A DNA stretch of 64,000 bases from Dactylis glomerata. Its lineage: Eukaryota > Streptophyta > Magnoliopsida > Poales > Poaceae. The notes under the pieces were generated by a model. That model did no database searches. It saw only the letters and a list, made by a program, of their open reading frames with translations, and was not told where the DNA came from. Made by a program: the position numbers and the translations under genes. This document shows, piece after piece, positions 20,599 to 30,905 of the stretch. How positions within the stretch are numbered: position 1 is the stretch's first letter; every line of letters begins with the position of its first letter. The stretch spans positions 9,746,383 through 9,810,382 of the forward strand of contig QXEO01000548.1 in assembly GCA_007115705.1 (NCBI GenBank), in the 5' to 3' direction.

Positions 20599-22369
20599 TG
20601 TTGGAATTATGCCCTAGAGGCAATAATAAAGATGTTATTATTATAATTCTTGTTCATGATAATGTTTATATTCCATGCTAGAATTGTATTAAGCGGAAAC
20701 TTTAATACTTGTGTGGTTTATGAACAACACCGTGTCCCTAGTACGCCTCTATGGACTAGCTCATTGATTAATGATGGTTAAGGTTTCCTAACCATAGACA
20801 TGAGTTGTCAATTAATAATGAGATCATATCATTAGGAGAATGGTGTGATGGACAGACCCAAATAAAGCAGAGCAATTAGATCGTGTTATCGTGTTCATCT
20901 TTGCGAAGCTTTTCCTATGTCATGTATTGTATTCCTTAGACCATGAGATAATACAACTCCCTAGTATCGGAAGAAAGCTTTGAAATCATCAAACGTCATC
21001 CTATGTGAGGGTGATAATAAAGGTGTCTCTCAGGTGATCGGAAAGTACTTGTTGGGTTGTATGTATCGAGATGGAATTTGTCCCTCCCAAGTCGGAGAGA
21101 TATACTTCGGGCCCACTCGGTAATCGATATCAACATCGCTTGCAAGCACGTGGTTAAGGAGTTAATCACAAAGTGATATCGGATTACGGAACGAGTAAAG
21201 TACTTGCTGTGAACGAGATTGAACTAGGTATGCCGATACCGACGATCGAATCTCGGGCGAGTAAAATATCGTGAGACGAAGGGAATACAAATACGGGATT
21301 GATTGAATCCTGACATCGTGGTTCATCCGATATGATCATCGCTGAGTGCGTGGGAGTCAATATGGATTTCCAGATCCCGCTATTGATTATTGATGGAGAT
21401 CATGTCCGCGCATTCTCGAACCCGTAGGGTCACACACTTAACGCAAATCAACGCTAGGGTAGTATCGGGATATATGTGAAACTGTTTCAGAGAGATACGG
21501 AATTGTTCCGGGTGGAAATTAGTATTTATTAATTGTATGAATTAATAGATATTAAACACTATTTGTTTAGTAGAAATAAATAGAAAGAAAAAAAAGGAAG
21601 CACGATGCATGCATGCATGCATGGCATGCTCATGCACGTGCATGGCGCGCACGCACAGCAGCAGGCCGAGCAGCTTCTCGCCTGCATGCAATAACGCGGC
21701 CGGCTGGCGCTGGCTGCCTGGCGCTCGCTCCTGGCGCTGGCTGCATAGCGCTGGCTCGCTGGTGGAGACCGGCTGGGTTTCTTTTTTGCTCGTGGGCTGC
21801 GCGTTGCACTGCCGTGGCCGAGTTGGTTTATGATCTGGACAAACAGGATTCGATCCGGAACTGCCAGGGAAGGATCCGGCTCGTTGTCCTGCATCAGGCC
21901 GCTTATAAAAGGATCAGCGCGCGCAGCCGGTTTGACAGAAAAATAGTTCTCTGCGAAGCCGCTGCCCGCTTTCTGAAGCCTCCTTTTTCGTTCTTTCTCC
22001 ACCACGCAAACAGGCGAAGCCCTGTCGGCGTATACTCTCCACCATAGACACCACGCCGTCGTGCTGTCGATCCCAACTACCACTCCACCATATCTCGCTG
22101 GACCGGGAAGGCGGAGTCGTTGGTGCGCTGTACGTGTGCAACTCTCGGAGGCGCCGCCACTTGCGGCGTAGGATCGGATCGGATCGCGAGGAGGAGAAGG
22201 CTAGTACGACTACGTCAACCACGTTCTTTTGAACGTTACCGCTGTGCGAATCTTCAAGGGTATGAAGATCTCATCTACCCCTCTCGTTGATTACATCTCC
22301 TAGATTAGATCTTGGCTTTCTTGTTTGTTGCGTAGAAATTTTTTGTTTACTATGCTACGAAACCCTTCA
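20599..22369 (+). repeat. Copia 3' LTR
   Basis: 1771 bp, beginning TGTTGGAA and ending CCCTTCA. Near-identical to 13574-15358. The next five bases, TAAAC, are the target site in the inner gypsy LTR. Confidence 0.92.
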
Positions 22370-22503
22370 TAAACCTTGGTTTCTTAACTGAGGGAAAACT
22401 AGCTGCTATACTCATCATACCTTCCTCTTGGGGTTCCCAACGGGCTGGTTATCCACCACGCACAAGGACAGTCTGCTCCCACGTCAACTTGGCACCAGCA
22501 GCA
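22370..22503 (+). repeat. Inner element 5' LTR, last part
   Basis: Corresponds to 29876-30011 of the 3' LTR and ends GGCACCAGCAGCA. Confidence 0.85.
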
Positions 22504-22513
22504 GCTAATTTTC

Positions 22514-22531
22514 TGGCGCCGTTGTCGGGGA
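22514..22531 (+). other. Primer-binding site of the inner gypsy element
   Basis: TGGCGCCGTTGTCGGGGA, complementary to the 3' end of plant tRNA-Asp with one mismatch. It lies ten bases after the LTR. Confidence 0.85.
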
Positions 22532-22690
22532 GGAAGAGAAGACTTCTGCGAGGGGGGTTTTTCGCACACACATCCTTTACTTTGTTATTGTTTTGCTTTA
22601 CTTTATTTTATTTTACCTGCATTGCTTTTTATCAAAAACCCAAAAAAATTAGAATCCTTGGTAGTTGTTATTTCTTTACTTTAGTTTATC

Positions 22691-23287
22691 ATGTTGATCC
22701 CTAAGTACGTTCTGGAGGACCTCTCAGTAGGTAGTGGTTCAATTATTGGAAAAAGTAACATTGAGGAGTTCTTTAATCACATTAGTATGCATAAGGAAGT
22801 TGAGGAAAAATCTTTGGTTGAGCTAGCTCCTAGTATTGAAGTTGCTTCTGCTTATTTGATTCACATGTTAGAAACTAGGTTTGCTAGTCTTAATCCTTTT
22901 ATGCAATACATGTTCCTTAAGCTTCATGAAATGGAGGTTCCCGAAAAGAAAGCTTTTATCTTGGAAACTTTGCGCTTAGAATTTAAAGATGTCGTTATTG
23001 AAGCTAGAAAGGTTCTTAAATGTTTTAATAAACTCGGTTCGCCTATAAAGATTATTAGTACAAACAATGAAGGAGCCGAAGTACCTATACCTTGCAAGCT
23101 CTTGGGATTGTGTGAAGCTTTCGAAAATAATTTTGACTGGATCTGTCCTGAAAATCTTTTTGATGAGAATAGTGTACCAAAGCATGATCACAAAGGGTCT
23201 TCTAAAACTTATGTGGATGAAATACAATGCCTTATTGACAAGACCTCTGCAGTTGATCTTGATGCTTCATCACTTGATGTTACTTGA
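22691..23287 (+). CDS. Unknown 198-residue protein replacing gag-protease in a gypsy element
   Basis: An open frame with an ATG start, located where gag begins in the related element at 55030-63614. The leader is shared up to about 20 bp before the ATG, and the last nine residues (LDASSLDVT) plus the following noncoding sequence are shared again, so the ORF occupies exactly the gag-protease interval. The protein is soluble-looking, alpha-helical and Leu/Lys/Glu-rich (EEFFNHISMHKEVEEKSL, AYLIHMLETRFASLNPF, KKAFILETLRLEF). It has no zinc knuckle, aspartic protease motif, signal peptide or membrane segment. A homologue is at 30312-30905, about 83% identical by eye. The function is unknown; a structural or RNA-packaging role in trans-mobilised particles is possible but unproven. 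Confidence 0.7.
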   Translation: MLIPKYVLEDLSVGSGSIIGKSNIEEFFNHISMHKEVEEKSLVELAPSIEVASAYLIHMLETRFASLNPFMQYMFLKLHEMEVPEKKAFILETLRLEFKDVVIEARKVLKCFNKLGSPIKIISTNNEGAEVPIPCKLLGLCEAFENNFDWICPENLFDENSVPKHDHKGSSKTYVDEIQCLIDKTSAVDLDASSLDVT

Positions 23288-26214
23288 TTCGCAATTTTCT
23301 GCGTCTAGCTCAAAGGCGTTAAAGAAAAGCACTCTTGGGAGATAACCCAATGTTTTCTTTTCAGTACTTTTTCTTTTATTTGAGTCTTGGAAGTCATTAC
23401 TACTGTAATGACCGCTCCTTATCTTGTTTATTTCGTTTTTGTGCCAAGAGAAGCCTCTAATTTGAGTGAGGTAAAGATTTGGGGATGTTGCTGTCCTGAA
23501 ACTGTTTTCGGTGCTGCACCGTAAAAATTCGTATAAATTCTCTGTATATCTTTTGGACCTGCGATTTCTTGTGCATATACCACAGGTTATATCCAAACTT
23601 TTGTTAATTGAACACTTTTTGATTTGAGCAACATAAAATCCCTCAAAAATTCGACCTTTGTCAGCTGTTCAGTTTTGACAGATTTCTGCCAATATTTGTG
23701 TTTGCCACTTTATCACTTTCTTTTGACTTCTTTTGATCACGGAACTTTTAGAGAAGTTGCTACAGTAGTATTTGCTATATATGTGGTGGTTTTGAGTTAA
23801 AACCTGAAGCAAAAAGAGGTTTATTATATGTTATGCTTGCACTAATGTTGCTAATAGAATTGTGTTTCGTTTTGTATGAAGGAAGTTTTCAAGTGTAGGG
23901 ATTGGAGAATGATGAGATGAGTTGAAGAATGGACAAAAGCTCAAGCTTGGGGATGCCCATGCATTACCCCAAGAAATATCCAAGAATTACAAGCGTCAAA
24001 GTTTGGGGATGCCCCCGAGGCACCCCTTCTTCATCGGCAAAAATTAGGTCACCTTTCAAAACACTATATTTTTATTGCTTCATGCACTATGTGTTTTTCT
24101 TGGAGCGTCAGTTGTTTTAGTTTTCTTAGTTTGTTTGTTTGCTGCAATAAATGGTTGGACCCCAACAAATTTCTTTTGGAGGAGATGTACTCATTTTCAT
24201 TTGCCAAGAACACTCAGTTTTTCACTCTTATCGTTCATCGAGTGTTCTTCTTTTTCTGCTACTGCTTTTGGTTTTCATTTTCGCCTTGATTTGCGTTCAG
24301 ACCTTGTCATATCTTTTCATCAAGGTGTATTTTTGCCTCTGATCTTTATTGGTTTTCATTAAAAGAGGTGTCTTTAAAAATTTCAAATGGTGTTGGAAAA
24401 GAGAAAAAGCTTTGTGCAAAATAGTGGTACAAGAAGGAGCTTGTGTAGACTGCGGCTTAGGTTTTTTCATGTCATGCTTGATGTCTTTTTGATAGTATGC
24501 TTAGTGGTTTTGCTGTAGCATGACTTGTCTCAAATAACTGAGATTGCTTAATGAGCCTTTGAAAAAATCATGCGTTGTTTTTATTGTATGGAAGCATTAT
24601 TTTGGTTTTCTCCTTGATGCTTTATTTGGGTTGACTTGGCGCATGCTCACACATGTTAGACTCTTACAAAGTCGCCAATAGCCTTCATGATCATTTAGTT
24701 TTTGACTTTTGATGCCATCTTATGCTTCTTTTAATGTCTCTTTGTCGCTTTGCATGATTATGGCCATTACTGCTCTCTTAGTTGGTCGCTCCAAGTCTTT
24801 TGCTAGCCCTCGCCTTGTACTGAGTATGAGCTCTACTCGTGCATCCAACTCCTAAAAGCCAAAGTTTTCCAAAGTGTCCACCATACATACCTACTAGCAA
24901 TTTTCTATTCCAAGTAAATTTGACTTGCTTTTATTTTCTCTTCAAATTAAACTCTTACCAGTGTTATGCGAAATTCGGTCAGTAAAGCTCTCACGAACCG
25001 GAAGGCACACTTTACTTTTTCCTGTTCTTAAAAATTTGACATTGTGGTCTCTTATGTTGAGTTGTTATGCTTGCAAGTTGTAAGTTGGATTCTAGCCCAT
25101 CCATGCTGTCACGGGGCAAGCTTTCAACATTGCACTTCTTATTTGAGTTGATATCGTGATCTTTTGTTTATGGATGCCCGCGGTGTGAAATGAATTGGGA
25201 ATCTTTTGGGGATCATGGAGTTTGTATATGTGTTAGGGAAACGCCGGGCCGCCAATCTAAGCCATGCATAATTCATGGTGGAAATTTGCAGCATACCCAT
25301 GGTGAACATTCGACGACGCATCTCATAATAAAAAGCTAAACAAAAGGCAAATAAAAGAGATATCGAGGTGTTCATTGTCTGCTTGTCCTGTCATTTTGGT
25401 GTGGGCTTGTTCCATGTCATCGGGCACGGAGGTACCCCATTGGCGGTTTTCAATGATATGCATATACTTACAATGACAAGAGCCTTGCTTGGGACTCTAA
25501 GTAAAGTAGCATGAGGTTTGGGTACTCGTATTCACGGGGCACGAGGTTTTCAACTTATGATTTATCAAGCATATGCATCATAATTGTTCTCGCATTAACT
25601 TTAACCATTCAAGATGCTTATGATGGGGGCAATGAGAGCTGAAAGCCGGTAAGTACCATAATTTTTTAAGGTTATAAAACTTGCAATCACTGCTTCCCTC
25701 TGCGAAGGGCCTTTCTTTTACTTTTATGTTGAGTCACCACCTTCTTTCTTTATGCACCATTAAGAGAGCATAGTTGTCATTCTTAGTATAATATGCATTG
25801 TCCCAAAGTTCATTGATTGATTCATATTGTTGGTTTCACTTGTTCTTAAATTATTTGTATCTAGTCGCCCTCTTAAACTTGAAGGTGTCCTATGGATTTA
25901 TGTTTTGCTCTCTTTGAAGGACAAGCTGAAAACCATTTGTATGCTTTTCCTTATGATTTGAACACACGTTTGACTTTCATTGTTTCATTTTCATGATCTT
26001 TTGTTTGTGTTCATTTGCATGTTTACAACATGGTTGCTAAGTTTCTTATTGTCATGATTATATCTTCATGCCCATGTTTTAAGTTCTTATGATCCCAGCT
26101 CACAAATGCTTACATATATGATCAAGATTGTGTAGGTGCATGTCACCTCAAAAATTATTTCTTTGTTATCACTTACCTACTCGAGGACGAGCAGGAGTTA
26201 AGCTTGGGGATGCT
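23288..26214. other. 3' noncoding region of the inner gypsy element
   Basis: About 2.9 kb without a sense ORF of note. It is homologous to the reverse complement of 56724-59660 and to the outer element's 3' region, starting with a GGCGTTAAAGAAAAGCACTC phrase. The polypurine-like word TTGGGGATG recurs at 23479, 23947, 24003 and 26204, the last being the true polypurine tract before the LTR. An antisense open frame of 78 codons at 25139-25375 is retained in the related element (57562-57798). Confidence 0.75.
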
Positions 26215-26523
26215 TGATACGTCTCCAACGTATCTATAATTTTTGATGCTCCATGCTTGTTTTTACACCATTTGCCTATTGTTTCGTTACACTTAGTGGC
26301 ACTTTTATACATTTTCCGGAACTAACCTATTAACGAGTTGCCACAGTGCCAGTTTCCTGTTTTCTGCTATTTTTGTGTTTCAGAAGTGATACACAGGAAA
26401 TATTCTCGGAATTGGACGAAACAAGTTCCTGAAGTCTTATTTTACCCGGAAGCTTCCAGAGATCCAAAGGAGAGTAGGAGGGGGGCCACCAGGGCCCCAC
26501 ACGCAGGGGTGGCGCGGCCAGGC

Positions 26524-28717
26524 TGAAAGGACACAGATGTCGCCTAGAGGGGGGGGTGAATAGGCGATATCAACTTTTACGAATAGCTTGAACAAAAGCG
26601 GAATTAAACTAGCGTTTATTTTGTCAAGCACGTAAAACCTAAATAAACTAGGCTCACCTATGTGCACCAACAACTTATGCTAAGCAATACAAGTAACAAG
26701 GTGATAGCAAGATATATGACTTCAAGCACGAAGGCTATCACAATGTAAAGTGCATAAGTAAAGAGCTCGGGTATAGAAATAACCGAGGCACGTGGAGACG
26801 ATGATGTATTCCCGAGTTCCTCCCTTGAAAGGGAGTACGTCTCGTTGGAGGGGTGTGGTATCGCCACAAAGGCCTAACCAACGCCACAAAGGCCTCACCC
26901 TATTCTCCGGTGTGAGCTTGCGCCACAAAGGCCTAGCTCACTCTTCCACTAAGGGGTTCCTCAAGGCGGAACCGGGCCTTTACACAAATCTTGGGGCACA
27001 CATCCACAACTTAATTGGAGGCTCCCAAGGCACCACAAAGCCACAAAGCCGTCTAGGGTTCCAAGAACCCAAGAGTAATAAGCTCACAAACTTTCACTTA
27101 CTCGAATCTCCGGGGAGAACTCAAACCGATGCAACTTATGCAATGGCAAGAGCACACAAGGTGCTCAAATCCTTCTCACTCAAATCCTACCAAAGCAACT
27201 AATGCTATGGAGAGATATGAGAGGAAGAACAAAGGAAATCCACAAAGAACTCCAAGATCTAAATCCACAAGAGGTTCCCCTCACTAAGAGGAGATTTTGA
27301 TTGGTGGAAAGATAGATCTAGATCTCCTCTCTCTTTTCCCTCAAAAAGATGCAAGAATCATGGGAGGAATGGAGGAGGAAGGGCAAGCTTTGCAAAGTCA
27401 ACAATGGAGGAGAGAGAAGCCCAAAATGTGTGCAGCCCAAGGAGGAAGAAGGGGTATTTATACCCCTCCACGAAAATCTGACCGTTACAGCCACTTACAC
27501 CGGCTAAAGCCGGTCTTAACACCGGCTATAGCCGGCCTGAAATATCCGGCCCTGGCCAGCAATAGCCGGACAAAAAGCCGGGTTGCAACAGAGACAAAAT
27601 CTGGGCGGACCGGCTAAAGCCGGCCCTCAGACCGGCTAAAGCCGGTCTGACCGGCTATTTCCGGCCCCGGGCCGGCTATTTCCGCCCCCACTGAAACAGC
27701 AGAAATACCAAAACGAAAACGGCAATAACTTTAGCATCCGGACTCCGTTTTCGATGATCTTGGGCTCGTTGGAATCACCACAACGAGCTCTACAACTTCA
27801 TACATAGAAACATCATAGTCCAACAAGGGAGTATAAAACCAAATGATGAAAGGTTTAACCTCTCTACGAAGACAAACCGGTAAAACCTCCAAACATCAAA
27901 AACGCAATAAGAGTTTCATGCGAAATCCGTTTTTGATGAGCTAGAGCTTGTCATGGAAATAACCACAAGCTCTAGAACCTCACATGGATAAAATCCAAAT
28001 AAGAATCAAGAAAGATGATGCCAAGTATGCAAAGGTTTGAGCTCTCTCTGAACGATACAATTAAGTTACTTACTCGAGAGCCCCTCTTGATAGTACGGCT
28101 ACCGATCCTATAACCCGGTCTCACAACAAACACCATGAGACCGGTAAGAAAGAAACCCTAACACTATCATACCTTTGCCTTGAGCATTCCACTTGAGGTG
28201 GATAAAGACGATCTTGATCTTCTCAAGTTGGACCACCTTTCTTGATTGAGCTTGCTTGGTGAAGTCTTGCGGATTGCTCCCCCATACTCTACTATGGAAG
28301 AGACTCTCTTTAAGCATATCTTCACATATCCATGATCACAATATAGATGGCAAGCTTCAAGCATATGTTCTCTTCTAGTTGCTCATCTTGAACTTGCGCT
28401 TTGACTTGATCAATCCTCGAATCAATTCTTCTTTCTCCATAATGATGGTGTCTTGAGGATACACATGAGAGCTCACTCAATCTTATTCTTCAAGACACAC
28501 TTGACATAAGATCAACTCCCTTAAGACCAATCTTTGGATCACTCCTTGAATAACACCTTGGTCAACACATAATATTCTTCTTACAACCTTGACTCCAACA
28601 AATGGTTCAAGCATTGTCTATGGACAAGTCCTACACATATAACTCAATGCAACCATTAGTCCATAGGGATTGTCATTAATTACCAAAACCACACATGGGG
28701 CTCGATATGATCTTTCA
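26524..28717. mobile_element. Solo-LTR-like insertion (TGAAAGG...CTTTCA), 2.2 kb
   Basis: Bounded by TGAAAGGACACAG and GATCTTTCA, with a perfect 5-bp target duplication CAGGC (26519-26523 and 28718-28722). TG...CA ends and a 5-bp duplication fit an LTR. No primer site, polypurine tract or second LTR is seen inside, so a solo LTR is the best reading. It contains the GATGTCGCCTAGAGGGGGGG phrase common in Triticeae DNA and a GC-rich palindromic repeat cluster at about 27490-27690. No credible ORF. The family was not identified. Confidence 0.75.
27490..27695. repeat. Cluster of CCGGCTAAAGCCGG-type palindromes
   Basis: At least ten short inverted words of CCGGCTA(A/T)AGCCGG or CCGGCTATTTCCGG type lie within about 200 bp. 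They could form multiple hairpins in RNA or DNA. Confidence 0.8.
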
Positions 28718-30016
28718 CAGGCCCCTGGCCGCGCGGGCCCCGCATGAGGGCGCCTGGCTCCTCCTCTGACGACGCCCCTTCGCCTATAAAGACCCCCCGA
28801 TGCGTAAAATCTAAGTACCCGATCAGATTTCCAGAACACATCGCGATCCGTCGCCGCCGTCGACCCGAAGATCGGGAGGGTCCAGAAGCTCTTCCCGGCA
28901 CCCTGCCGGAGAGGGGAATCGCCACCGGAGGTCTTCTTCATCGCCATGCTTGCCTCCGGAGCGATGAGTGAGTAGTCTACCTTGGACTATGGGTCCATAG
29001 CAGTAGCTAGATGGTTGTCTTATCCACCATGTGCTTCATGTTTAGATCTCATGAGCTGCCCTACATGATTGAGATCACCGTTATGTAATTCTACATGTTT
29101 GGTTTGTTGAGATCCGATGAATATTGGTGTTTATGATTAAGTTGTTGTACTGAATATTATCTTTTGTTATCTCTATGTTGTTTATGATCTTGCATGCTCT
29201 CCGTTGTTAGTAGCTATCTTGGCCGAGTAGTTGCTAGTGACTGCAAGAGGGGGTATTTATGCTCGATAGTGGGTTCATGCCTCTGTTTAATCTGGGGGAG
29301 TGACAGAAACCTCTAAGGTTGTAGATGTGTTGTTGCTACTAGGGAGAAAACAACATTCATATGCTCAAGGGCATATGCTTTGTTTATATTACACACTTTG
29401 CTTAATGCAATTATTCGTTGTTCGCAACTTAATACTTTTGGGGTGTTCGGATTGATATCCCCGGGAGTGGATTATTAGTCATAGATGCAGTTGGATGGCG
29501 GTCTATGTATTTTGTTGTAATGCCCAGAGTAAATCTCATAGCGATCTTCTTGACATATCACGTTTATCTTTATTCTATCAATTGCCCAACTGTAATTTGT
29601 TTACCCAGCATGTGTTATTTTATCTATGGAGAGACACCACTAGTGAACTGTGGACCCCAGTCCTATTTACATCATATTGCTATCACCTGTTTACTTTACT
29701 CACATTGTTTACTTTATTCGCATACTCTATTGTTTTCCACTCGATACGCTCATAACCTTTGTTTCAAGCAAACCGGTGAGATTGACAACCTCATCGCAAG
29801 TTGGGAACAAAGTACTTGGTTGTGTGTGTGCAGGTTCCGCATCACCTTCAGTCGTTTGTCTCTCCTCTCCTGATCGATAAACCTTGGTTTCTTAACTGAT
29901 GGAAAACTAGCTGCTATACTCATCATACCTTCCTCTTGGGGTTCCCAACGGGCTGGTTATCCACCACGCACAAGGACAGTCTGCTCCCACGTCAACTTGG
30001 CACCAGCAGCAGGGTT

Positions 30017-30132
30017 TCCAACTGGCCGGTCATTTACTACATATTCCCACGTCAACTTGGCTCCAGAAGTTTTCTGTCGCCATTGCCGTGTATTAAAGAA
30101 GAAGCTTTCACACCATCATCACCGCACCATCA
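30017..30132 (+). repeat. Outer element 5' LTR, right part
   Basis: Continues the LTR cut at 4324 (TCCAACTGGCCGGTC...) and matches 39134-39249. It ends ...CCATCA at 30132. Confidence 0.82.
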
Positions 30133-30142
30133 ACAAGTTTTT

Positions 30143-30160
30143 TGGCGCCGTTGCCGGGGA
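30143..30160 (+). other. Primer-binding site of the outer gypsy element
   Basis: TGGCGCCGTTGCCGGGGA, a perfect complement of the plant tRNA-Asp 3' end. Confidence 0.87.
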
Positions 30161-30311
30161 GGAAAGAAGACTTCTGCAAGGGGAGTTTCGCACGCACATC
30201 CTTTACTTTGTTTTAAGTTTTGCTTTACTTTATTTTTACTTGCATCGTTTTATCAAAAACCCAAAAAAAATAGTATCCTTTATAGTTGTTATTTATTTAC
30301 TTTAGTTCATT

Positions 30312-30905
30312 ATGTTGTTCCCTAAGTATGTTCTGGAGGACCTCTCAGTAGGTAGTGGTTCAATTATTGGAAAAAGTAACATTGAGGAGTTCTTTAATCA
30401 TATTAGTATGCATAAAGATGTTGAGAAAAAGTCTTTGGCTGAGCTTGCTCCTAGTTATGAAGTTGCTTCTGCTTATTTAATTCACATGTTAGAAGCTAGG
30501 TTTGCTAGCCTTAATCCTTTTATGCAATACATGTTTCTTAAGCTTCATGATATTGAGGATCCCGAAAAGAAAGCTTTTATCTTAGAAGCTCTGCGCATAG
30601 AATTCAGAGATGTTGCCATTGAAGCTAGGAAAGTTCTTAAGTGTTTTAATAAGCTTGGTTCACCTATAAAGGTTGTTAGTACAAACAATGAGGGAACCGA
30701 AATAAATATAGCTAGCAAACTCTTGGGATTGTATGAAGCTTTTGAAAATAATTTTGATTGGATCTGTCCCAAAAATCTTTTTAGTGATTTGAGTGAACCA
30801 AAGCATGATCACAAAGGGTCTTCAAAAACTTATGTGGATGAAATACAATGCCTTATTGAGAAGACCTCTTCAATGGATCTTAATGCCTCTCTTGATATTA
30901 CTTGA
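30312..30905 (+). CDS. Unknown 197-residue protein, homologue of the 22691 ORF
   Basis: An intact ATG-to-stop frame at the same position in the outer element as 22691-23287 in the inner one. By eye about 33 of 198 aligned positions differ, and one codon is missing near the end (LNASLDIT against LDASSLDVT). Changes are often conservative (I/V, D/E, K/R) and the frame is open in both, although the outer LTRs have diverged about 5%. The N-terminal KYVLEDLSVGSGSIIGKSNI and the central FNKLGSPIK segments are identical. The same unknown family and the same lack of recognisable domain apply. Confidence 0.7.
   Translation: MLFPKYVLEDLSVGSGSIIGKSNIEEFFNHISMHKDVEKKSLAELAPSYEVASAYLIHMLEARFASLNPFMQYMFLKLHDIEDPEKKAFILEALRIEFRDVAIEARKVLKCFNKLGSPIKVVSTNNEGTEINIASKLLGLYEAFENNFDWICPKNLFSDLSEPKHDHKGSSKTYVDEIQCLIEKTSSMDLNASLDIT

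Larger units (their letters stand above)
13574..22369 (+). mobile_element. Full-length Copia LTR retrotransposon, BARE/Angela-like
   Basis: LTRs 13574-15358 (1785 bp) and 20599-22369 (1771 bp) begin TGTTGGAATTATGCC and end ACCCTTCA. They differ by two substitutions, one A in a run and a 13-bp duplication (CTGGCGCTCGCTC type), as read by eye. The primer site TGGTATCAGAGC (initiator tRNA-Met type) is 15360-15371. One intact polyprotein ORF spans 16587-20570. The right flank TAAAC (22370-22374) is the expected target site; the left flank was lost by deletion. The start of the LTR resembles BARE/Angela, but later parts do not match what I remember, so the family name is tentative. Confidence 0.93.
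4325..30011 (+). mobile_element. Inner gypsy-type LTR element without gag or pol, inserted in the outer 5' LTR
   Basis: Bounded by TGATACG at 4325 and ...CAGCA at 30011, with a perfect 5-bp target duplication GGGTT (4320-4324 and 30012-30016). The 5' LTR is 4325-5430, 12801-13139 and 22370-22503. The 3' LTR is 26215-26523 plus 28723-30011 (1598 bp net). The tRNA-Asp-type primer site is 22514-22531, with one mismatch. Its only sense-strand ORF is 22691-23287. The first 309 bp of the two LTRs differ at 8 sites, all transitions. The element hosts a Mutator-like transposon, a Copia element and a solo-LTR-like insertion, all within its LTRs. Confidence 0.88.
26215..30011 (+). repeat. Inner element 3' LTR, interrupted
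   Basis: LTR sequence 26215-26523 and 28723-30011, split by a 2194-bp insertion at a CAGGC target site. TATA-like CTATAAAG is at 28784-28791. It ends GGCACCAGCAGCA at 30011, followed by the GGGTT duplication. Confidence 0.87.
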
